Of a DNA stretch of 64,000 bases, positions 25,901 through 37,900 are shown in pieces. Made by a program: the position numbers and the translations under genes. The notes beneath the pieces were generated by a model that worked only from the letters and a program-made list of their open reading frames with translations, was not told the origin of the DNA and searched no databases. The first letter of the stretch is position 1, and each line of letters begins with the position of its first letter. This DNA is from Leptasterias polaris (Eukaryota; Echinodermata; Asteroidea; Forcipulatida; Asteriidae): the NCBI GenBank assembly GCA_037783415.1, contig JAZGTN010000089.1, positions 3,162,001 through 3,226,000 of the forward strand, given 5' to 3'.

Positions 25901-28900
25901 CTTATTATTGTGTTTTATGAAAAGAATGAATTAACACCAATGGAGGGAAATATGAGGTAATAAAAGCACAATCAAGATGATTAACTCTCAGGATTGTAAC
26001 ACGATCATGACAAATCGGACAAGCTTGGGATAACGGCAACCCAAAAGGCATCCAATTCAAATGACAAAGTAATACTTTAAATAAGGCAAAGTGAAAAGCT
26101 TGTTGACCAGTGAAAAGCTTGTTGACCAGTGAAAAGCTTGCAGACCAGTGAAAAAGCTTGCAGACCAGTGAAAAGGCTTGCAGACCAGTGAAAAAGCTTG
26201 CAGACCAGTGAAAAGGCTTGCAGACCAGTGAAAAAGCTTGCAGACCAGTGAAAAGGCTTGCAGACCAGTGAAAAAGCTTGCAGACCAGTGAAAAGGCTTG
26301 CAGACCAGTGAAAAAGCTTGCAGACCAGTGAAAAGGCTTGCAGACCAGTGAAAAAGCTTGCAGACCAGTGAAAAAGCTTGCAGACCAGTGAAAAAGCTTG
26401 CAGACGAGTGAAAAAGCTTGCAGACCAGTGAAAAGGCTTGCAGACCAGTGAAAAAGCTTGCAGACCAGTGAAAAAGCTTGCAGACCAGTGAAAAAGCTTG
26501 CAGACCAGTGAAAAAGCTTGCAGACCAGTGAAAAAGCTTGCAGACCAGTGAAAAAGCTTGCAGACCAGTGAAAAAGCTTGCAGACCAGTGAAAAAGCTTG
26601 CAGACCAGTGAAAAAGCTTGCAGACCAGTGAAAAGGCTTGCAGACCAGTGAAAAAGCTTGCAGACCAGTGAAAAAGCTTGCAGACCAGTGAAAAAGCTTG
26701 CAGACCAGTGAAAAAGCTTGCAAGAGCAAGTGAAAATCTTGTAGACCGGTGAAAAAGCTTGCAGACCAGTGAAAAAGCTTGCAGACCAGTGAAAAAGCTT
26801 GCAAGAGCAAGTGAAAATCTTGCAGACCAGTGAAAAAGCTTGCAGACCAGTGAAAAGGCTTGCAGACCAGTGAAAAAGCTTGCAGACCAGTGAAAAAGCT
26901 TGCAGACCAGTGAAAAGGCTTGCAGACCAGTGAAAAAGCTTGCAGACCGGTGAAAAAGCTTGCTGACCAGTGAAAAAGCTTGCAGACCAGTGAAAAAGCT
27001 CGCTGACCCGTGAACAGGCTTAAGACCAGTGAAAAAGATTGTGGAACAGTTTAAAAGCTTAAAGATAAGTGAAAAGGTTTTTAGACAAGTGGAAAAGTAT
27101 GTGAACCAGTGATAATTATTGCAGGCCAGTGAAAAAGCTCGCGGACCAGTCAAAAAGATTTGGGAACAGTGAAAAAGCTTGCAGACCAGTGAACAAGTAT
27201 GCGGACAAGTGATAAAGCTTGCAGTCCAAACAGAACAGTTTACAGACCATTGAAAAAGCTTGCCGACCAGGGAAAAAGCTTGCAGACTAGTGAAACAGAT
27301 ATTTATTTTTTCCTAATCTCACTAAAAAACTTAATGTCACACTCTACATTTACCGAACATAACTTCTGTAAAAACTATGGGGGATAAATAAAATGATATG
27401 TTTACATGTAGAGGGGAGACTGATTCATCTGAAAAGGTCTTTGTAATTTATACTCCTTAAGAAACAGACCCTTCGCCGTTATTATCACGAACGCTGTTAC
27501 ACAGGTGCACCACCACTTGAAGGCATAATTTCTAAACCTTCCAAAACAACATTAATTTACACGTGTGTTTGCCCCTAAAGCCTTGGCAAGGCGTGACTCT
27601 GAGTCTCATTAAACAAGGAGAGACTGGTACACCTGCTGACCGGCTAATTAGCAGGCGTGCAATCAGCAGGAAATGGATAAAAACAATAGCAGTCTGGAGG
27701 TTGGCAGTCAAAAGTCAAAATGTTCACCCACAGTAATTGGCACCTACTCATGACACAGGTGAGGGCCTCGTACAAAAAACAGTCTAGAAGCAGTGTGCTA
27801 GGCATGTCCCTCAATTTGTCAGTCGCCTCACATAACCAGAACCTGAATTTGTTTACAAATTCACATTTTTATGTTACTTTAATAAACATGTGCTTAATAA
27901 TCTACAACTTGACAAAATATGGAACTTTGGCTGGTAACCTTACTCTGGTAAGCAAAATTGTTTTGTGCTCAGCTTCTTTTTGTGTTTAAGCAGCTCTCCA
28001 ATTGGGTTTAGGTCTCAAATTACACCCATTCAAAGTTATTGGGGTTTTTAATGATCAGAAATGTCTTAAGAAATCAAGCAACATTTGTACAAAATATTAC
28101 CCAATCTGATCTTGATTTCTTGTCCAAAAGGGAAGTTAAAAGTGGAAAAAAATAATATAAAATCTTGTTTTGAGGTCTGTATCCAACATTGAATAAAACT
28201 GATGCTAAATGACCCCTGTCCGCTTCATTTTTATGTGGAATTTGGGATCTCCCTTTCTACTCGGTACAACTGTGACCTCATAATCACATGAAAGGTTGTG
28301 GATCTCAGCCCACGTCTCTGGAGTGATGGCCCCACTCAGCTGAAACAGTCATTGCTAATAAATTGGTTCTATTCCTCGTTCTTACATACTAGTGTTGGTC
28401 ATGGTTGGAAAACAACTATTCTTTAGAGTATAATCTAGTTAATTTTGACATCAGTAAACCATGTCTTGTATGGTCGATTAACTGATTAAGAATTCAGCAG
28501 GGAAGTCATTAGGATGAACTTGATTAGGATCTAGACACAGGCTGATGCCCTTCAGAATGGTTAATACCTCTATGTTATAACAAATTAAACACTGCCAAAA
28601 CGGTCTAGAAAGGCGCAAAATACAGAGGTTCAAAAACATATGTAAGATTGCCTCAAACAAAACTAAATGCCACTCTTGGTAAAGGGCCGCAAGAAGAAAA
28701 ATATTAAAGATGAAAATAACTCAGGAGCGCTTAAGGCAAGATTTGCTTGTGGATTTCTTTTTCACAGAACTCGGGGAAAGTACTGAGTATACAGTGCTTA
28801 ACACACATTGGTGAAAGGGTATAAACCAACTTAAATTAATTATCCCCTGGCAGGCAAGATGTTTCAAGTCCAGGTCACATGAGAAATTTAGAACCCTTCC

Positions 28901-31900
28901 CCCCCAAAAAAATATATTAATTAAAAAATTCAAAAAACTGAGATTCAAAGGAAAAACTATTGTGTGGGATTGCATAAAATCCTATCGCAACTTTTATTCA
29001 AATCAGCCTAGTGACCTACATGTTAGCACAACAAATGGAAACAATTCGCAAGCAATCGGATTTTCCAAAGTTTCTGGTTTGTGAGTGCTGCGATGAGGCA
29101 TACTTACAAAGGTAACATAGATGTTGTTTATCTAGACCATCAATCATATCGGTAATGAATAATGCATCAACTAATACACATTGTAATTAACTTAAAACAT
29201 ATAAAGCCCCCCCCCCCCAAAAAAAAAAAACCAGAAGAGAACCACACACAAAAATCCTTCGTCACCAACAGCCCCCTCCCCCATGAATATGTCTAGTTGT
29301 GCCCCCTACATGTACTTTATCCCCCATTTACATGTACCATACCCAGCCCGTAAAAAACACCTCAAAGTTACAATTATATCTCAGTTGGGAGAACTTGGGG
29401 CATGACATGACATACATGTACTCTACTGCAGCACTGTCTTCATTGCTCAGTGTATGGTGCACCTGAAATCCTTACACATAATCTATTGTACACTTCAACT
29501 TTTTACAACGTACGTTTTGCAAAATAATTAGTTCACGTCAGTTATTCAAAGTCTAAAAAGTTTAACAAATTTTTAATCCCTTCTTTTACTGACAATTTCC
29601 CACAGTGTCATCTTTCTAAATTTGTTTTAAAAATATGAGTTAAAATTTCGTTTATTATATTCCAAGTGAACAAATCTGGCGACATTCTTCAAAACCAGAA
29701 TTTTGTCCTAAAAACTCACCAGGAAATTCCATGTATGCTTCTCCCTTCCACTGAATACGTTTGCATTTTTTCTGCGCCATTCGGTCACTACGGAGCTTCT
29801 CCAAACGGACAGCGGTGTTGGATCGCTGACGGAATCCATACTCAGAGCTTGCCTCAATCTCGTATGATTCACCAAAAATGTCTAGATCTTCTGTTACAGG
29901 CCAAGAGAATAGAAGAAAAGAAGGAAATTTAATTGAAAAGTAGGATAAGAATGGATAATAATGGATAATTATATGGAGCCGGCATTCTCAATGTTTGATG
30001 CTCATGGCACAGTGGCAGTAGGCCACTTATTCCTTAAACCTTCTCAGCTCCCTGGGGAGCATGCAGTCTGCACTGCAAAGTATATAGCGCACCAAGCATA
30101 GGTACCAATTTACTCCTGGGTGATGAGAAGCAATCATAGTTTAGTGCATTATCCAAGGACACAAGTGTTGTTACTGTTGTTCGAACCCACACCCTGATGA
30201 CTCAGCCATTTAAACAAACGGGAGTCCCATGCACCAGCCTAATCAGCCACAACATTCCAAGTAGCAAAAAGATTTTATTTAATCAGTATTCGAAAACATT
30301 TTTCCAATGGACATTTATATACATGTAGCACCAACGTCTGCAAATTTTAATGACGATGGCGCACGAACATTACAATAACAGTCATATTATGTTGATAAGG
30401 AACACAATGGTTGAGAGTCAATCAAAAAAATGCATTAGACTGCTCAAAAATTATTTTTATTTTTGGAGAAACAAATTTAATTTAGAAACTGAGCATTTCA
30501 GTTTGGTTTGCTTAAGCTACAACTATTTATCTCTTTATACATAGTAAGTGGTATAAGGGGGGACATGCAACTGTTTTGTATAAATTCACAGATGATAGTA
30601 ATTCAATTAAAACAATTGAGAGTGTAATAGGTAATGGCATTATGGTATACTTTATGTGAAAAGAATGCACTTAATAATGCTTCGAAACTAATTGTAAATT
30701 TATAAAATTTGATAAGAATTGTGTGAGGTAAAGCCTTATGGTAGAGACTTATTATCATTATTGAATTATGTGGGCCAGCGGCAAACCCAAATTATTTTAT
30801 TTCCTTGTTGCTTCGCACCTCATTTTCACTAGCAGTTTTGTCAGTGCTTTCTGCACTCCCTCAAAATGTGTCAGCCCTTCAACCCCCCCTTTTTTTTAAT
30901 TTGTTGCAAGAGCGAAAAAGAGCGAAATTCTCATTGTCACTGATGAGCATGACAAGAAGTTGCAGCACGTCTGATGAGATAGGTGAACTCGGCAAGATCA
31001 GCCACCGGATCACCTTACAAATTAGCCTCACAGAAGAAGAGCAGGAACAAGGCTTATGATAGGCCTCTCTCTTGGGCCAAACAACGGCCGCATCGCACAT
31101 GTCGGGTGTCTCCCGTTACAGCTGTTTGCCTGCCGTGGTGTGAATTTCACCAGGCCGGCTCGACCGTGTTGGATCAAGCGCTGTTCCAGGGCTCTGATTC
31201 GTGTGACTTTCGATACGGACAATCGTTGAGTGGGAAGGGAGTGGACTCCATGCACAATTTGAGTGAAACCATTTTCTGTGGGATGTACGACAGTGACTGG
31301 TGGTGTGTATAACTTGTGATAGGATCCTCATAATGGGGCCACCTGCAGGGAGCGTAATTAATTCCGAGGGGGGCAATCCACTGGGTATAAGAAGGACAAT
31401 ATAACTGGGTCACAATAAATTTTTACTGATCGAGTGATGTTCACAACAAGGACAAAGTCTGACATTTCTGAAGAGTTTCTGTAAATGTTCTACACGAGTC
31501 AAGATAAAGAAGAGCAAATATGTTTCCCTGACATTTTAGAGAATTGTTCTCATTTATGAAAGGAGGGATACATGTAGCCCAAAAGGGCTGTGACCACCTC
31601 TTAAGTGTCATTGTACTAGAGATTTAACAACCCCAGTAGTACAACACCCCTCTTGCCTTTTTGTCAGTGTCTAACACCAGAGATCAACCATCGAATGAAG
31701 ATCCCCTATTCGCTGCTTGCACGGATCTGCCATGTGCGTGTAAAGCCTCGACTTTATACTTCATTTATACTGTATTTATGTATCTGTTTGGATGAACGCG
31801 ACAATACAGAGTTATATAATGCTTCTATCCACTGCTGTTCCCAATTCGAGGCTCTATCATGCAAATAGCTGACCGTGCAAAGGGTCAATATGGGCTCATT

Positions 31901-34900
31901 GGTTCCTGAAGCCATTGAGGCAACCAATCACAGCTCCTCTCCACTTTTGAATGTTCTGAATAAAAAAAAACATTAAAAACGCCAACCAAATCACTTGATT
32001 CTCAACGTTCACTACTCACTAGCATCTTTCGACACCCTTCCCTTGAATGAGTTATCCCAATTTCTTGTCTCCAAGATTATTGACTGGACCTAAGAGAAGT
32101 ACTTTCGCCTCTCGGCTCTATGAGAATGCAGAGATCAATCAGCAAACATCATCAAGGAAAAACAGCCGGCAACTGGTGCCATTAATTAATGAACAACTTT
32201 CGCTCGTGCGGCTTCTGCCCCATGATGGATAAGCTGTAAGCGACGACACCAAGTTTTCTCTCTTAAGAAATCTTACACACAACAACCCCATAGAAACTGG
32301 GTCCCTTTTTCCTCAATACAAACACGCATCCAAACTATGCTAATGGATTACTGGTGAGACACTGCTGCACCTTGGACTGTCCGTGTTTGGCGGAGGAAGT
32401 GGAAAATTTTACCCCCCCCCCAAAAAAAAATCTGTAGGGCACGCAGCGATTCAGCCAAATTATGGTATTTAATATGATTTTCACAGGATGTCGAGTGTGC
32501 CGGTTGGTTCATCTTGCAGGTTTATTAATCAAATCGCTATTTCAGCCTCTTTTATAGTATCTTAAGGGGCTTTATCTGGCGCTTATTCCATCATTCTCAG
32601 TCTCTTTCATTTCCTGCAGCTTGCCCCAAAGCGTCTCTCATCAGTTATAGTATTGAAATCAGATTTTGGTCTTGTCTTACATAATTTGGCCACCATCCAA
32701 AGGTCCTAACTTCTTTCAAGTTTTCCCGCGCTGAATGTTTCAAAACTGTAACTACTTGGCTGGGTGAGGCTAGAGGAACGTTTTCCCCCGAGAGTGCAAA
32801 TCAAATTCCCGGCATAAATAAATATAGGAACCCCCCCCCCTCCTTCACTAGTGTCCGAGTGTGTAACAACCTGGGGGGGGGGAACAAGGGGGCGTGGACA
32901 AAATCTATTTTCTTTCACTTTGGAAAAATAGACCACTCCGGGGATCACTGAGGGTTTCATAGTTTTAACCATAGTATGAGTAAATGCAGTCAATATTTGT
33001 TTTATAACATCCATGCATATTGATACAAAGAAGCTGCTGTTGCTGTGGGTGTGGTACATTGGTTGCTATGGGATAGTACAGTGGTTGCTACGGGTGTAGG
33101 ACATTGTTTGCTGCATGTATAGGACATTTTTTGCCGCATGTGTAGTGCGCTGCGTTCGCGTGGCTTTCGCGTGGCTTTCTAGAAAGTGGCTTTCTAAAAA
33201 TAAGACATATCATGTGACAGGCTCTAAACCAATCCAAAGACAGAATCTTCGAAAGGGGAGTTACAATTAACAATAAACACACTACACAACGAACTTTTGA
33301 AAATTTCATCAAATTCAGAGGCCACATTTTAGTGACAATGGAAAATGGTTATGTTTTCTAAGGAAATGTTGGCATTAAAAAAACTGATTTGTAGGAGCTC
33401 CATTTGCCGTTCTCTTGACTCTGACAATATTTCAGATGGAAATCGTTTTCTGGAAGACTAGTGCTGGTCTGAACATTACCTTTTAGATTGAAACTGATCA
33501 AAAACAATAGCACTCTGCACTAATGACACCATTTTGTTCAAAATACCCAAATGTCAAGCAAACATTTCACCACTAGCTCTCACAAGATCACCCCATTGGC
33601 ACGCCAGTAGTAGTCGGTAAAATGCGAGTTACACATAAAGCTTGGATATATGTAAATGCACGTACATTAGTGAACTTTGACACGTCAGAGATCTGGGTAC
33701 TGAGCTTCTATTTTTAGCATTAGTGCGGAGTGCTTTGTTCTTGAAGGTCAGGTGTTTTGAAAGGACAAGACAACTCTTGAGACAAAGGACACCAAGTCCA
33801 AACACTGCATGAAGGGCACGACTTCTGTCTAAAATTCTGGACACTTTTCTGTCCCTTGCATTTGCTGTGGGACATTTGCTGTGGGAATTTTTGTTGTTTC
33901 TTTTCTCAAATTGGGGCTGATAAGTTTCCAGGATCAGGTCAGAAGGCTTCCCAATTGGTTTTTGGTTTACGGCCACCATTTTGGAGAGTTATCAAAGACT
34001 TGTTGTGTAAAATGTTATGAAATATACTAAAGAAGATGAGAATGCTTGAACCTAACCCCTCCCGCAAGTCTGCCCAACCCCCATCCCAGAGAACCAACTG
34101 TTTAATTTCCCCTTGAAACTCATAATGTCTCTTTGGCTTGTATGGCGGTTTTGATCGGGGTGCAATTTGGTGCAATATGCATTAGCAGTGGGACATGGGT
34201 GACACATCAAGTGAGACGAATTACACCTGAGCCGGGTCATAGAAAATTTGTTTGTAGAAGACTCCTCTTTACACAAACGGAGACATGGCGTTGTCTCACC
34301 AGAGATAGAGGTAATCGATAGGCCTGGCCAAATGTTTGCGCGACAAAATGATTTGGCTGGGCAGATCGCTGGCTTTGTGTACACTGGAACCTGCCCAGGC
34401 CACGGCCATGCAATCTTGGGGAACTCATCCTAGGTTTAGAACGTATACAAAAAAAGGGAGAAAAGTGAAGATGAGAAGGGGGAAAAAAAAAAACTCAGTG
34501 TCCCTGGTTTGTTTGGATGGCGGTGTTAATTTGCGGAGGAAATCAGCCTGATTGGTAAGCTACGGAGGTGAAAGTCTGTTTACACAATGGGAAATGAACT
34601 GCTTGCAAGGGCGCGTGTGTTTCCAGCGGAGACAATTTTCTTTGTCTTAATAATAACGTCTTCGTTTGGCAAATTGCTCGTGCTCGCCGCGTGAAGTGCA
34701 CGTGTCCCTGACAGTGTTAGCTTTCTCCCATCCGATCAGTTTGTGTATTTTTATTCCTCCCACGAGGAAAATCCACGAGCCGGAGAGAAAATTGGTTTCT
34801 CCAGAGGATTTATTTTCTTTGTGCTATTGGTTCGGTTTTGCAATGTATACACACACTAAACAGAAAGAGAAAAAAAAGCAAACTAATAGTATTAATGCCC

Positions 34901-37900
34901 TGATGGTTTTTATGTGTCCTCTATAAAAAAAAAAATTAATGTAGGGACTTTTTGGATGAAGCTTTTGCAGATTAACTATTACTGGATGTTTATGTTCAGC
35001 TTCATTTGTGGCTCAGCTATAGGTTTTTTTCTTTTAAAAGGAATTTACAAGATATTTACAATGGAAACAAAAAATGAAATTACAACAACTTATTTAACAG
35101 ACAAAACATAGTTCCTGATATATGTCATTTTTGTAAGCAACTTGAGTTTTGGCTTTGAACTGTGTCAAGCCCTCTACTTTTTTAACCAAGTAGTTCACCG
35201 ACTCAACATCAACAAATTTAACATAACTCCTGCGTGCAGTTTTGCACAAAACAGAATTTTGCATTCAAAATATGATGTAGCCTTGCCCACATGTGACATC
35301 AAGTGGGAACAAGCCTTGCTACCATGGGCAGCTGTATCGATACCTCTCGTCACTAACCCCTGGAAGGAAAGTGGCGAAAAACAACGCTGATTGGTTCCCG
35401 AAAGTGAGCATGCTTCTTAAAAACTTCTTAGTGCTTGTATGGTGCTTGCTGGACGTTTAATGCGCGCATGTCAAAATGCAAGTATTTTTACACGATTTCA
35501 TTTCAAATGAATCATTTTTTTACACCGTCACCCTAAACTGCATAGAGTTAGACATGTCACAAGACCAAAGAAGAATCAGAGGGGACCAGTTACTCTCTGA
35601 CTTGGTGCCTCTTTTACGGGCTACCATACTTGAGTGGGTGCGTAGAGTGGATCGGCCACAGGCCTTATTAAAAATGTGCAAGATGCTGGCACACCTTAAT
35701 GAACCAACTCTTGGGGTTATGAGCGGAGAAGGCATGCTGGGGAAAAATGGCGCGGCGAGATCAATCGCCCCTGGGAGCAAGGTTGAGTGGGAACTACAAG
35801 CGACCTGTGGGTATATGGATTACTTTTCCCAAATGTTTAATTATTTCTCCCTGTTTCAAGAAGTATTTTATTTATGTATTACAAACAACTGGAAATATGC
35901 GCAGGCCATGGAGGCAATGACCTCTGTTGCCCAGGGCCCAATTTCATAGAGCTGCTTAAGCAGAAAATAATGCTTAAACTTTTCAGCTAAGCAAAAATAA
36001 GCAGGATACCAGTTACAAATTGTACATGTAATATGGTTTATTGGCTGGTAACCTTATTCTGGTAAGCATAATTTTGTTGTGCTTAGCATCTTTTTGTGCT
36101 TAAGCAGCTCTATGAAATTGGGCCCATTGGTTACGAATACATGACAAAAAGAAAGGACAATGTTGAAAACGGAGTATAGCAGTCGAAATAGGCAATAGTG
36201 AATTTGTGTTGCAAATGCTATTTCTCTGGAGGATTGGTAGTATGAACTTTATAATCAGTGAGCCTTTACTTTAAAATCTAATCAACTTTTGTTTTCTTGA
36301 TAATTACCAATGATGTACGTTGTCTATGAAACAATGATGCTTTCACAGGCCGGCTCTTTAATGGTGCAAACATAACAGCGACATACAGCATTCAATCCAG
36401 AATTTGACAGAAAGTCTACAGCTTAATGCGCCATATATCATACTCACAGATTACAACATTCTCTATGTATTTGTACTGCATCATTAAATGCCAATATCTA
36501 GACACCATTAATGCCAATGTAGTATTTGTACGAACATGAAAGGTCCGTGACCGGCAAATGGGACATCAACCATGAGTTGTAGACCTAAAGACAATATTTT
36601 GGGAACTGGCACCAATGCCTATGAATACTTGATAACACAAAGTATAATATAGTCTGTATAACCCGACTGATCTTCCACACTCAATATGTCTCTAACGTTG
36701 ACGACAACCTGAATCTTATATGAGAGTGTCACACTGTTTTATGAGAAGAGAAAGACTCGTCAAATTATGATGTAAAGTGTGTCACTGTAGTAATAATATT
36801 ATTTACCCATTATTCGCTTTTTCAGCCCCTCAAAGTAGGCCTCTCAAAGCACTTTACACTATTACCAAAAAGGATAATAAAAACTAGTTTCTATAGACCA
36901 TGTGACCTGTGACATCACATGTTTACAAAAGAGCCACAGAGCCTGGACTTCCTGCAGGCACAGTTTGTACGCAGCTCAATGGAAGAAAACAACAAATCAT
37001 ATGCTTTATGGAGATTGCACTGTCTGATTTTTTTTCAATTTTTTCATATGAAGAAAGGGGGGACATCTCAAAAGCTGTACAGCTGTTGCTTTTGTAAATT
37101 TTGAATATATGTGAAAATTATGACACCAAATGTAAAATTTCCCATATGGCCTGTGTAGTATCTTGCCCGTCAGGAAATGCATTAGAATGTACATGTACAA
37201 GGTCACCACTCTGTAAACAAAGGTAACATGGTCTATATAGCGCAGTTTACAATAACGTAACAAATCCTTTTTGTGCAAATTTGGGTGCTTATGCTTTTTA
37301 ATCAGGATGCCCTTGTTTTACTTGATCTAAGGCTCCAATTTAGCCAACTCAGGGGGTGGGGTGTCATACCCACCCCCCTGCAAAACACCCCTGGTTGCCT
37401 CACTCTTGTGGCTACCTCAAATCCCAAACCATCTCCCCGAAAGTTCTCACCGATTTCTTGCACCATTTCATGTGCAAAGGGAGTGTGGCGCTCTCAACAA
37501 GTACAATGTTCCGCACATGTGTGCATCATCTGTTGATTACAGTAGAAGCCTCGCATTGAAACTCTTACACTAGCGCTAAGGTATTAAGTAATATGGCTTC
37601 AATTTGACTTCCAATGCCTTAAGTTGCCGTTTGTTTTTTCAGTGTACACAGAAACCGCGTTAAACAAAATTAGCCAGAGTTTTTGTACACAAATCCATCA
37701 TATTTGATGAAGTAAAAGCCTGTAGACATTTGTCAGACACAACGTGTGTAAAGAAGAGTAATAAAGTGGAAAAAGGGTGTAATCATTCTCAAGAGAATTG
37801 GGAATATTGTAACCATTGCGTGACCAAATATTTTTCTGATTTTACAGTCCCCTGACCTTGAATCTGCAGGACCTACACACTGTTACAATTTACGTGAAGG

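Larger units (their letters stand above)
24355..29719 (-). other. SIN1 intron 2
   Basis: Contains the uninterrupted second copy of the dispersed repeat (25080-25345), a repeat-poor stretch (25600-25880), the 20-bp minisatellite (26086-27300), another repeat-poor stretch with ATTA and CAGGTG motifs (27470-27700), a fragment of the GGGCCC palindromic repeat (27929-28010) and a C/A homopolymer pair near 29207. Confidence 0.85.

Noticed and set aside
25905..27153. Minus-strand open frames of 301 and 358 codons
   Set aside because: They are entirely translations of a 20-bp tandem repeat, overlap each other in different frames and show no domain, splice site or composition of a real gene.
30805..31413. 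Cluster of overlapping open frames on both strands
   Set aside because: The region is GC-richer, so stops are fewer. None of the frames shows a recognisable motif or exon-like borders. Kept only as a possible regulatory island.
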